Assembly: GCA_947175845.1 (NCBI GenBank)
Contig: CAMWOK010000155.1
Span: 1 to 7,029, forward strand
Length of the DNA: 7,029 nucleotides
From: an uncultured Lachnospiraceae bacterium
Lineage (GTDB): Bacteria; Bacillota; Clostridia; Lachnospirales; Lachnospiraceae
Reading direction: 5' to 3'
Shown: in pieces, positions 1 through 6,475 of the stretch
How positions within the stretch are numbered: position 1 is the first letter of the stretch
How the letters are laid out: every line of letters starts with the position of its first letter
The notes under the pieces: model-generated
What the model was told of the DNA's origin: nothing
The model's input: only the letters and a program-made list of their open reading frames with translations
The model's database searches: none
Made by a program: the position numbers and the translations under genes

Positions 1-249
1 CTCCCTGCGCTCATTGCTGATCTGCCTATCGCCGGAATTGTTTGCCGCGGTCGAAAACGACGGCTCCTTCATGCCGCGGAGCACCGGCTTAGGCTCCACG
101 TCCTTCCCGGCCTCCTTGTCCTTCTCGTCCTCCGCAAGCATCAGATCGATTAACTCCGCTTTCTTGAGCCCGCTTATGCGTTTCAATCCGCGCGCCTTCG
201 CGATTTCTTTCAACTCGGCAAGCGCCAGTGATTCGTATTTTTCCTTCAT
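1..249 (-). CDS. rho: Transcription termination factor Rho, N-terminal part (gene continues past left edge)
   Basis: The reverse strand from the ATG at 249-247 reads 83 codons without a stop to the left edge. The protein begins MKEKYESLALAELKEIAKAR and continues with RISGLKKAELIDLML, which is the Rho N-terminal SAP-like helical domain (about residues 4-45). An acidic/lysine-rich linker follows (EDEKDKEAGKDVEPKP), as in clostridial Rho proteins that carry an insertion between this domain and the RNA-binding cold-shock domain. Rho is a hexameric RNA-dependent ATPase helicase that terminates transcription; the RNA-binding and ATPase parts lie outside the window. The purine-rich AAAGGA-type sequence (about 266-278 on this strand) is some 16-18 bases before the ATG, longer than usual, but no ATG, GTG or TTG lies in frame between them. 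The only alternative would be a rare ATT two codons earlier. The family call is firm; the exact start is slightly less so. Confidence 0.9.
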   Translation of the reverse strand, partial: MKEKYESLALAELKEIAKARGLKRISGLKKAELIDLMLAEDEKDKEAGKDVEPKPVLRGMKEPSFSTAANNSGDRQISNERRE

Positions 250-304
250 AAAAATGTACCAGTTTGTTCCTTTCCAGAATTTATAAGTATTTTGTGCTGC
301 CATC

Positions 305-334
305 TTTGCATAAAAGCGCATCGGAATATGCAAA
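305..334. repeat. 8-base inverted repeat inside the rho leader
   Basis: TTTGCATA (305-312) and TATGCAAA (327-334) are a perfect inverted repeat with a 14-base loop. In the rho transcript the hairpin would lie about 55 bases upstream of the start codon. No U-tract follows on either strand, so it is not an intrinsic terminator. An alternative, shorter pairing GCAT (318-321) with ATGC (328-331) would compete with it. A role in rho regulation is inference only. Confidence 0.45.
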
Positions 335-521
335 ATATACCACATTACTAATCGGACATGCACAGCTGTCACACACCAAAAGTTCACGATATTTTATTGT
401 TCGTTTGGAAAATAATATGAAATGTTTATATAAGCAAACATATGCAGTTACAAATGTACCGATCCACTCGAGCAAGACACAGCAAATGATGGCATTTCAC
501 TATACAAGTTATCTGCTAATC

Positions 522-550
522 ATTATAACTCATTTTTTTGAAAATAGGAA
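522..550 (-). promoter_or_regulatory. Probable promoter of rho, with a long leader
   Basis: On the minus strand a perfect TATAAT (527-522) is preceded, after a 17-base spacer, by TTCCTA (550-545), which matches 3 of 6 bases of TTGACA. Transcription would start near 515 and leave a 5' leader of about 265 bases before the rho ATG at 249. The -10 element is convincing; the -35 is weak. A long leader fits the known autogenous control of rho in other bacteria, but I do not see a clear C-rich, G-poor rut-like tract in it. Confidence 0.5.
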
Positions 551-560
551 GAAGAATTTA

Positions 561-589
561 TTGCGAATTTTGAAGAATTATTATACATT
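561..589 (+). promoter_or_regulatory. Candidate promoter of the malic enzyme gene (weak)
   Basis: TTGCGA (561-566) matches 4 of 6 bases of the -35 consensus. It is followed either by TATACA (582-587) at a short 15-base spacer or by TACATT (584-589) at 17 bases. Transcription would start near 595, giving a leader of about 120 bases. An upstream alternative is TTGGAA (405-410), 16 bases, TATATA (427-432). In such AT-rich DNA chance matches are common, so the choice is uncertain. Confidence 0.35.
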
Positions 590-608
590 ATTCATAGTGA
601 CTGTTTTA

Positions 609-675
609 TCCGGCACTCTGTCCGGACTCAAATCGACGTCGTGGACTGTAAGGCCCGTGCCGGTGCCAGCGCGTT
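609..675 (+). other. GC-rich, dyad-rich leader upstream of the malic enzyme gene
   Basis: Within AT-rich DNA this island carries a perfect 7-base inverted repeat, CCGGCAC (610-616) and GTGCCGG (657-663), enclosing two 8-base palindromes, GTCCGGAC (620-627) and CGACGTCG (634-641). GUCCG (620-624) can also pair with UGGAC (642-646), including one G-U pair, extending a stem inside the outer one. No T tract follows the outer stem, so it is not a standard terminator, and I do not recognise a known riboswitch or T-box core. It lies between the candidate promoter and the ribosome binding site at 701-706, so an RNA structure or operator controlling the malic enzyme is plausible. Confidence 0.4.
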
Positions 676-715
676 ATCTATCAAAAATGCAACATTATAA
701 AAGGAGAGTTTACAT

Positions 716-1867
716 ATGACAATTCAGGAAAAAGCATTATCCCTCCACAAAACATGGAACGGAAAGCTTGAGACGGTGTCCAAGACACCGGTCAAATCAA
801 GAGAAGATTTGTCCCTCGCGTACACGCCCGGCGTGGCAGAACCCTGCAAGGTGATTGCGCAGGACAAGGAAGCCGCCTACCAGTATACCATGAAGGCAAA
901 CACGGTAGCTGTCGTGTCCGACGGAAGCGCAGTTCTTGGCCTTGGCAATATCGGCCCCTACGCCGCCATGCCTGTCATGGAGGGAAAAGCGGTGCTCTTC
1001 AAGGAATTTGGCGGCGTGAACGCCGTCCCCATCTGCCTCGACACGCAGGATACCGAGGAGATTATCAAGGCGGTAACATGGCTTGCACCGGCCTACGGCG
1101 GCATCAATCTCGAAGATATCAGCGCGCCGCGCTGCTTTGAGATCGAGGAGCGCTTAAAAGAACTGCTCGACATCCCTGTCTTCCATGATGACCAGCACGG
1201 CACCGCGATTGTAGTGCTCGCCGGCATCATCAACGCGCTCAAGGTGGTCGGAAAGCAGAAAGAAGACTGCAAGGTGGTCGTAAACGGCGCCGGAAGTGCC
1301 GGCATCGCCATCACAAAGCTGCTGCTGACATACGGCTTTACCAACGTGATCCTGTGCGACAAGGTCGGCATTGTCTCCACCTCCACAGAAGGACTGAACT
1401 GGATGCAGGAAAAGATGGCAAAAATCACCAACCCCAACCAGGAGACCGGCTCGCTCGCAGACGCCTTAAGGGGAGCGGACATCTTTGTCGGTGTTTCTGC
1501 CCCTGGTATCGTGACGCCCGAGATGGTGCAGTCCATGGCGCCCGACTCCATCCTGTTTGCCATGGCAAACCCCACGCCGGAGATTATGCCGGACGTTGCA
1601 AAGGCTGCCGGCGCGCGCGTTGTCGGCACAGGCAGAAGCGATTTTCCAAACCAGGTCAACAATGTCGTCGCATTTCCGGGCATCTTCAAGGGCGCGCTCG
1701 AGGGCCGTGCCACACAGATCACGGAGGAGATGAAACTCGCCGCCGCAAACGCAATCGCAGGACTTGTTCCTAAGGACGAGCTCAGCGAGGACAATATCAT
1801 GCCGGAGGCATTTAATCCGAAGGTTGCAGAGCTTGTCTCGGAAGCAGTCAAGTCCCATATTAAATAG
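716..1867 (+). CDS. NAD(P)-dependent malic enzyme (oxaloacetate-decarboxylating), small bacterial type
   Basis: This cytoplasmic enzyme converts L-malate to pyruvate and CO2 with reduction of NAD(P)+, linking C4 acids to pyruvate. The 383-residue protein has the N-terminal malic domain with SLAYTPGVAEPC (catalytic Tyr about 36), VMEGKAVLF (catalytic Lys about 91), NLEDI (acidic metal ligands 133-134) and FHDDQHGTA (157-164). The Rossmann NAD-binding domain follows, with GAGSAG (191-196), ANPTPEIMPD (284-293) and GTGRSDFPNQVNN (304-316). Asp215 ends the second Rossmann strand, which often favours NAD, but Bacillus YtsJ, whose sequence it resembles closely, has the same Asp and uses NADP, so cofactor choice stays open. 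It ends about 25 residues earlier than YtsJ and lacks the phosphotransacetylase-like extension of large MaeB proteins. The start is fixed by AAGGAG (701-706), 9 bases before the ATG. The radical SAM gene starts 14 bases downstream. Confidence 0.96.
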   Translation: MTIQEKALSLHKTWNGKLETVSKTPVKSREDLSLAYTPGVAEPCKVIAQDKEAAYQYTMKANTVAVVSDGSAVLGLGNIGPYAAMPVMEGKAVLFKEFGGVNAVPICLDTQDTEEIIKAVTWLAPAYGGINLEDISAPRCFEIEERLKELLDIPVFHDDQHGTAIVVLAGIINALKVVGKQKEDCKVVVNGAGSAGIAITKLLLTYGFTNVILCDKVGIVSTSTEGLNWMQEKMAKITNPNQETGSLADALRGADIFVGVSAPGIVTPEMVQSMAPDSILFAMANPTPEIMPDVAKAAGARVVGTGRSDFPNQVNNVVAFPGIFKGALEGRATQITEEMKLAAANAIAGLVPKDELSEDNIMPEAFNPKVAELVSEAVKSHIK

Positions 1868-1881
1868 GAAACAACCAGACA

Positions 1882-2859
1882 ATGATGCGCTGGAACGACA
1901 AACCCTACCACTCACTCGACTACGAGTTAAAAAAGAGATACGGCGAAAAGATATACAAGATTGCCCTCGACGCCGGCATGACCTGTCCAAACCGCGACGG
2001 GTCGTGCGGCAGCCGGGGCTGTATCTTTTGCAGCGCAGGCGGAAGCGGCGATTTTGCCGTCAGAACCGCCTCAATACATACCGCCGCGCACACTGCTGAC
2101 AATGGAAGGATTCGTTCGATCGCCGCTCAGCTTGAGCAGGGAAAACAGTACTTCCACGACAAAAAAATCGGTACGCGGTTTATCGCCTACTTCCAGGCGT
2201 ACACCAACACCTACGCGCCGGCAGCACAGCTCGAGGCGCTCTACCGCGCGGCACTTGACGAACCTTCTGTCGCCGGAATCTCCATCGCTACCAGGCCGGA
2301 CTGTCTCGGCGGCGATATCTTGTCGCTGCTTGACCGCCTGAACCGCATGTACGCGGAAAAATTTATCTGGGTTGAACTTGGCCTGCAGACCATCCATGCG
2401 GACACCGCCGCACTTATCCGCCGCGGGTATCCCCTCTCGGTGTTCGCGCAGGCTGCAGCTCAGCTCAGGGAACGCTCCATCCCTGTCATAACACACGTTA
2501 TACTCGGTCTTCCCGGCGAGGATCCGTCCATGATGCTGGAAACCTGCCGTTATCTTGCTTCCAGCGGTGTCAGCGGTATTAAATTACAGCTGTTACATGT
2601 TCTTGAAAACACGGATCTTGTCGAATTATACGAAAAGAAAACATTTGCAATTCTTGAGATGATGGAGTATATTGATATCGTGATCTCCTGCCTTGAGATC
2701 CTTCCTGCGGACATGGTGATCCACCGTGTGACAGGGGACGGTCCGAAGGATTTGCTGATCGCCCCGCGCTGGAGTCTCGACAAGCGGCGCGTGCTGAACA
2801 CACTGCACCGGGAGATGCAGCGGCGCGCAACATGGCAGTCGAAATGCTGTCCGCATTAA
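1882..2859 (+). CDS. ytqA: TIGR01212-family radical SAM protein, YtqA/YhcC-like
   Basis: The 325-residue protein carries the wide cluster motif of this family: TCPNRDG with Cys35, then Cys47 and Cys50 (C-x11-C-x2-C instead of C-x3-C-x2-C) to bind a 4Fe-4S cluster and S-adenosylmethionine. Other matches to Bacillus YtqA and E. coli YhcC are SAGGSGDFA (51-59), AYFQAYTNTYAP (102-113), ISIATRPDC (133-141), WVELGLQT (163-170), ILGLPGEDP (207-215) and HRVTGDGP (281-288). E. coli YhcC is only slightly shorter. From memory, YtqA has recently been assigned (as MnmL) to a step of tRNA wobble-uridine mnm5 modification in Gram-positives that lack MnmC; whether this copy does so is inference. An extra Cys42 lies inside the cluster loop, and Cys321-Cys322 lie near the C-terminus. 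The AGGAAA ribosome site (1866-1871) overlaps the malic enzyme stop and sits 10 bases before the ATG; a second ATG follows directly. It is probably co-transcribed with the malic enzyme. Confidence 0.93.
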   Translation: MMRWNDKPYHSLDYELKKRYGEKIYKIALDAGMTCPNRDGSCGSRGCIFCSAGGSGDFAVRTASIHTAAHTADNGRIRSIAAQLEQGKQYFHDKKIGTRFIAYFQAYTNTYAPAAQLEALYRAALDEPSVAGISIATRPDCLGGDILSLLDRLNRMYAEKFIWVELGLQTIHADTAALIRRGYPLSVFAQAAAQLRERSIPVITHVILGLPGEDPSMMLETCRYLASSGVSGIKLQLLHVLENTDLVELYEKKTFAILEMMEYIDIVISCLEILPADMVIHRVTGDGPKDLLIAPRWSLDKRRVLNTLHREMQRRATWQSKCCPH

Positions 2860-2923
2860 TAACACACGATACATAACAGACTGAAATAACGATTGATATT
2901 CGCGTAAGGAAAGGGGGATACCT

Positions 2924-3439
2924 ATGACTCAGGACCCGTTGACACTGTACAAGCTGATCGTCCTGTACATGTTAGACAAGGTGAAATTCAAGCTGACCTA
3001 CTCACAGATCAGCAGCTTTATTCTCGAGAAAGAGTACACCAATTTCATGACGCTGCAGCAGGTCATCTCCGACCTGCAGGATGCGGAGCTCATCCGGACA
3101 GACGCCTCCATGAACCGCACCTTCTTCTCCATCACGGAGGAGGGGCGCAGCACGCTCTCCTATTTTGGAAACCGCATCGGGGATGCCATCATCGAGGACA
3201 TCGACACGTTCCTGTCAGAAAAGCGCCTCGAGCTGAAAAACGAGGCGTCTATCACGGCAAAGTACTACAGGACAACCTCCGGCGAGTACGAGGCGGAGCT
3301 GGTTGCCCGCGAGAAAGATATTGAGCTGGTCAATATCAAGATATCTGTCCCCGCGGAGGATATCGCAGAAACCATATGCGAGGGCTGGTACAGCAAAAAT
3401 GAACAAATCTACAAATATCTCATGGAGACGCTGCTCTGA
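2924..3439 (+). CDS. DUF4364 family protein, winged-helix DNA-binding domain
   Basis: The 171-residue protein is soluble, with no signal peptide or membrane segment. Residues 1 to about 80 look like a winged helix: helix 7-19 (TLYKLIVLYMLDKV), helix 25-33 (TYSQISSFI), recognition helix about 43-55 (TLQQVISDLQDAEL), then a wing with NRTFFSITEEG (64-74). The rest is an alpha/beta domain of unknown role (about 85-171) ending in a helix. I recognise the whole as DUF4364, a family widespread in Clostridia and without an established function; a transcriptional regulator is the natural guess. A strong GGAAAGGGGG ribosome site (2908-2917) lies 6 bases before the ATG. The 64-base gap from the radical SAM gene shows no convincing promoter or terminator, so read-through is likely. 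Its TGA stop directly abuts the stop of rarA on the other strand. Confidence 0.88.
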   Translation: MTQDPLTLYKLIVLYMLDKVKFKLTYSQISSFILEKEYTNFMTLQQVISDLQDAELIRTDASMNRTFFSITEEGRSTLSYFGNRIGDAIIEDIDTFLSEKRLELKNEASITAKYYRTTSGEYEAELVAREKDIELVNIKISVPAEDIAETICEGWYSKNEQIYKYLMETLL

Positions 3440-3449
3440 TCACGTCTCC
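3424..3449. terminator. Stem-loop spanning both stop codons of the convergent genes; possible shared terminator
   Basis: GGAGACG (3424-3430) and CGTCTCC (3443-3449) form a perfect 7-base stem with a 12-base loop that contains the fused stop codons TGATCA (3437-3442). On the plus strand it is followed by a pyrimidine-rich TTCTCTATTTGT, a poor but possible U-tract. On the minus strand what follows is only moderately T-rich. It is the only terminator-like structure available, because there is no intergenic space between DUF4364 and rarA. Confidence 0.45.
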
Positions 3450-4780
3450 TTCTCTATTTGTGCCTCCGCTTTAATCTTCCTCATATGCTCCCTGATTTTA
3501 GCCTCGTACCCGTTCCACGACGGCTCATAAAAGGTTTTCCCTGTCAACTCATACGGAAGGTACTGCTGCTCCACATAGTGATTTCTGTAGTCGTGCGCAT
3601 ACTTGTAGCCCGTGCCGTGCCCCAGCTTCGCCGCACCTTTGTAGTGCGCATCCTGCAGGTGGGTGGGAACAGGCAGGCTGCCTGTCTTTCTGACCGCCTC
3701 GCCCGCCGCAAAGATCGCGTTGCAGGCGGCGTTGCTCTTCGGCGCGCACGCCACATAGCAGGCCGCCTGCGCCAGAATAATCTGCGCCTCCGGCATACCG
3801 ATCCGCTCCACCGCAAGCGACGCGCTCACCGCCACATTCAGCGCCATCGGGTCCGCGTTGCCCACATCCTCCGCGGCGCATATCATGATGCGGCGCGCGA
3901 TAAACGCCACCTGCTCACCTGCATAGAGCATCTTCGCAAGATAGTACACCGCCGCGTCCGGGTCAGAGCCGCGCATACTCTTGATGAACGCCGATATGGT
4001 GTCATAGTGGTTGTCTCCGTTCTTGTCATACTGCACCCGCCGCTTCTGGATGCACTCCTGCGCCACCTCGACCGTGATGTGAATGATTCCGTCCGCGCTC
4101 CTGTCCGTCGTCATGATGCCAAGCTCTATCGCGTTCAGCGCGTGCCGCGCATCTCCGCCTGACAACTCTGCCAGAAAGTCGAGCGCCTCCTCGTCGATCG
4201 CCGCGTCGTAGCTTCCCATTCCCCTCTCTCTGTCGTACACCGCCCGCAGCAGCAGCTCCCTGATGTCCCCCTTTTCCAGCGGTTTGAGCTCAAAGATGAC
4301 CGAGCGCGAAATCAAAGCCCCGTTGACCTCAAAATACGGGTTCTCGGTCGTCGCGCCAATCAGAATAATTGTGCCGTCCTCCACAAACGGCAGCAGATAA
4401 TCCTGCTGGCTTTTATTGAAACGGTGAATCTCGTCAATAAACAAAATCGTGCGCTTCCCATACATACCAAGCGTTTCCTTTGCCTTGTGAATGACTTCCT
4501 CCATGTCCTTCTTGCCGGCGACAGTCGCGTTAATCTGCGTAAACTCGGCGCTCGTCGTGTTCGCGATCACCTTCGCCAGCGTCGTCTTGCCCGTCCCCGG
4601 CGGTCCATAAAAAATAACAGAGCTTATCTTATCTGCCTTGATTGCCCTGTACAACAGCTTGTCCTTTCCAATAATGTGCGACTGCCCCACGACCTCATCC
4701 AGCGTCGCAGGGCGGAGTCTCGCCGCCAGGGGAGACTCCTTCTCCCTGACAGCATTGCTCATATACTCAAATAAATCCAT
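3440..4780 (-). CDS. rarA: Replication-associated recombination protein A (RarA/MgsA), AAA+ ATPase
   Basis: RarA is a cytoplasmic clamp-loader-like AAA+ ATPase, homologous to E. coli RarA/MgsA and eukaryotic Mgs1/WRNIP1, that acts at stalled replication forks. The 446-residue protein is near usual family length. It starts MDLFEYM, followed by RLRPATLDEVVGQSHIIG. It has Walker A GPPGTGKT (59-66), Walker B LFIDEIH (113-119), sensor 1 IGATTENP (141-148), an arginine finger in ISRS (Arg159) and sensor 2 GGDARHALN (208-216). The C-terminal tetramerisation domain is intact, from DKNGDNHYDTISAFIKSMRG (252-271) to the HYKGAAKLGHG and YLPYEL segments. All ATPase residues are present, so it should be active. 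GGAGA (4792-4788) lies 7 bases before the ATG. It begins 27 bases after the stop of the acyl-CoA synthetase gene, so it is probably transcribed with it; no separate promoter is evident in that gap. Confidence 0.97.
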   Translation of the reverse strand: MDLFEYMSNAVREKESPLAARLRPATLDEVVGQSHIIGKDKLLYRAIKADKISSVIFYGPPGTGKTTLAKVIANTTSAEFTQINATVAGKKDMEEVIHKAKETLGMYGKRTILFIDEIHRFNKSQQDYLLPFVEDGTIILIGATTENPYFEVNGALISRSVIFELKPLEKGDIRELLLRAVYDRERGMGSYDAAIDEEALDFLAELSGGDARHALNAIELGIMTTDRSADGIIHITVEVAQECIQKRRVQYDKNGDNHYDTISAFIKSMRGSDPDAAVYYLAKMLYAGEQVAFIARRIMICAAEDVGNADPMALNVAVSASLAVERIGMPEAQIILAQAACYVACAPKSNAACNAIFAAGEAVRKTGSLPVPTHLQDAHYKGAAKLGHGTGYKYAHDYRNHYVEQQYLPYELTGKTFYEPSWNGYEAKIREHMRKIKAEAQIEKET

Positions 4781-4807
4781 GTTCCAATCTCCGATAACAC
4801 CTGTGTT

Positions 4808-6442
4808 TTAAGATTTGTTCTGCGCCGCCACAAGGCTCTCGCCGCCGTAAATCTTCCTGAGCCTGGGCTTCTCAATCTTGCCTGTCGGATTGCGCGGAAT
4901 ATCCGCAAAGATAATTCTGCGCGGGCGCTTGTACTTCGGAAGCTTTTTGCAAAATGCATTCATCTCCTCCTCCGTGCACGCCATCCCCTCTTTAATCTCT
5001 ATAATAGCAGCCGTTATCTCTCCTAAACGCTTGTCTGGGATGCCAATAACAGCTGTATCTTTAACTTTGTTGTTGGTGCGCAGGAAATCTTCAATCTGAA
5101 CCGGATAGATATTCTCACCGCCGCTGATAACGACATCTTTCTTGCGGTCCACCAGGAAGATAAATCCGTCCTCGTCCTCCTGCGCCATATCGCCCGTGAA
5201 GAGCCAGCCGTCGCGCAGCACCTCGCTCGTCGCCTGCGCGTCATTGTAGTAGCAGGTCATGACGCCGGGTCCCTTCACGGCAAGCTCGCCCACGCCGCCG
5301 CGCGCCACCTGCGCACCGTCCTCCCCCACAATCTTCACCTGCCAGCCATAGCCCGCCTTGCCGATTGCGCCAACCTTGTGAAGATTCTCCACGCCAAGAT
5401 GCACGCAGCCCGGCCCGATAGACTCGCTGAGCCCGTAGTTCGTGTCATACTGGTGATGCGGAAACACCTTCTTCCAGCGCTGTATCAGACTCTGCGGAAC
5501 TGGCTGTGCGCCGATGTGCATCAGCCTCCACTGGGAAAGCGCATAGTCAGCTGGCCTGATCTCCCCCCGGTCAATCGCGTCGAGAATATCCTGCGCCCAC
5601 GGCACCAGCAGCCACACAATCGTGCACTGTTCCTTCGACACCGCATCCAGGATGAACTCAGGTTTTGTGCCCTTGAGCAGCACCGCCCTGCCGCCCTCGA
5701 GAAAGCTTCCGAACCAGTGCATCTTTGCCCCTGTGTGATAGAGCGGCGGAATGCACAGGAACACATCCTGCTTCGTCTGTCCGTGATGGTTCTGCTCCAC
5801 CTTGCACGCGTGCATCAGGCTCTCGTGATTATGTAAGATAGCCTTCGGAAAACCCGTCGTGCCCGACGAGAAGTAAATCGCGGCGTCATCTGCGTCCGTC
5901 AGAGAAATCATGGGCGTCTGGCTGGAACAGTTTGCAGTCAGGCTGTTGTAATCCTCCGCAAAGCTCGGACAGCTGTCGCCCGCAAAAAATAACAGGCGAT
6001 TTTTACTGATACTCTCCGCAATCTCCTCCACGCGCCCGATAAATTCCGGCCCAAACACGAGCACATCCACCTCCGCCAGATTGAGACAGTACTCGATTTC
6101 ATCCGGCGCATAGCGGAAGTTGAGCGGCACGGCGAGCGCGCCTGTCTTTAGGATTCCAAAATAGATCGGGAGCCACTCGAGACAGTTCATCAGCAGAACC
6201 GCCACCTTGTCCCCCTTTTTGACGCCTCTCTGAATCAGCAGGTTTGCAAAGCGGTTCGCCTTCTCGTTGAACACACTCCACGTGATCTCCCGGCGGTAGT
6301 GCGTCACCGGGTTAGGCTCGATCAGCTCGTACTCCTTCCACGTCACGCGCCGCGTCTCCTTGATTTCCGGGTTGATTTCCACAAGGCAGATATCGTTTCC
6401 GTACAGTTTGCAGTTTCTCTCTAAAATGTCTGTGATTGGCAT
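4808..6442 (-). CDS. Class I adenylate-forming acyl-CoA synthetase (AMP-binding protein)
   Basis: The 544-residue protein has all core motifs of the acyl-CoA synthetase branch: P-loop FSSGTTGFPK (191-200), A5 YGLSES (336-341), A7 FTGD with ribose-binding Asp418, A8 DRKKD...GGENIYP (432-447) and A10 PTGKIEKP with catalytic Lys522. It would activate a carboxylic acid with ATP to an acyl-adenylate and pass it to CoA. The substrate cannot be read from the sequence; general similarity is to FadD-like medium/long-chain ligases. There is no signal peptide or membrane segment. An ATG at 6499 would add 19 residues, but I choose 6442 because AAAAGGAG (6458-6451) is 8 bases upstream, MPITDILERN starts well for this group, and the promoter predicts a transcript beginning only about 9 bases before 6499. 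Residues 31-62 hold an imperfect repeat (RRVTWKEYE, RREITWSVFNE). rarA follows 27 bases downstream. Confidence 0.93.
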   Translation of the reverse strand: MPITDILERNCKLYGNDICLVEINPEIKETRRVTWKEYELIEPNPVTHYRREITWSVFNEKANRFANLLIQRGVKKGDKVAVLLMNCLEWLPIYFGILKTGALAVPLNFRYAPDEIEYCLNLAEVDVLVFGPEFIGRVEEIAESISKNRLLFFAGDSCPSFAEDYNSLTANCSSQTPMISLTDADDAAIYFSSGTTGFPKAILHNHESLMHACKVEQNHHGQTKQDVFLCIPPLYHTGAKMHWFGSFLEGGRAVLLKGTKPEFILDAVSKEQCTIVWLLVPWAQDILDAIDRGEIRPADYALSQWRLMHIGAQPVPQSLIQRWKKVFPHHQYDTNYGLSESIGPGCVHLGVENLHKVGAIGKAGYGWQVKIVGEDGAQVARGGVGELAVKGPGVMTCYYNDAQATSEVLRDGWLFTGDMAQEDEDGFIFLVDRKKDVVISGGENIYPVQIEDFLRTNNKVKDTAVIGIPDKRLGEITAAIIEIKEGMACTEEEMNAFCKKLPKYKRPRRIIFADIPRNPTGKIEKPRLRKIYGGESLVAAQNKS

Positions 6443-6450
6443 TGTCGTTA

Positions 6451-6458
6451 CTCCTTTT
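6451..6458 (-). promoter_or_regulatory. Ribosome binding site that decides the acyl-CoA synthetase start
   Basis: AAAAGGAG on the minus strand lies 8 bases before the ATG at 6442-6440. The alternative ATG at 6499 is preceded by AT-rich DNA without any purine-rich site, so translation should begin at 6442. Confidence 0.85.
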
Positions 6459-6475
6459 GTTCCTTTATCGTTCTT

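Larger units (their letters stand above)
250..715. other. Divergent AT-rich intergenic region between rho and the malic enzyme gene
   Basis: This 466-base stretch separates two divergent genes. It is clearly poorer in G+C than the flanking genes (20 of 60 bases at 361-420) except for a GC-rich island at about 609-675. I see no protein gene: the open frames crossing it start with TTG, lack ribosome binding sites and have no recognisable composition. It contains a probable rho promoter on the minus strand (522-550), weaker plus-strand promoter candidates (561-589 and TTGGAA 405-410 with TATATA 427-432), an 8-base inverted repeat at 305-334 and the dyad-rich island at 610-663. No tRNA, riboswitch consensus I recognise, or Rho-independent terminator was found. 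Confidence 0.75.

Noticed and set aside
281..475. 64-codon frame on the minus strand in the rho leader, a possible leader peptide
   Set aside because: It begins with TTG and has no ribosome binding site; its composition looks like non-coding DNA.
264..719. Open frame of 151 codons on the plus strand across the intergenic region
   Set aside because: It starts with TTG without a ribosome site, lies in AT-rich DNA, has low-information composition and overlaps the malic enzyme start; it shows no domain.
1093..1911. 272-codon frame antisense to the malic enzyme
   Set aside because: It is fully explained by codon bias of the malic enzyme on the other strand; no motif and a Ser/Ala-rich shadow composition.
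3458..4162. 234-codon frame antisense to rarA
   Set aside because: Arg/His/Val-rich shadow of a confirmed rarA coding sequence, without ribosome site or domain.
5378..5836. 152-codon frame antisense to the acyl-CoA synthetase
   Set aside because: Shadow of a gene whose motifs are all accounted for on the minus strand.
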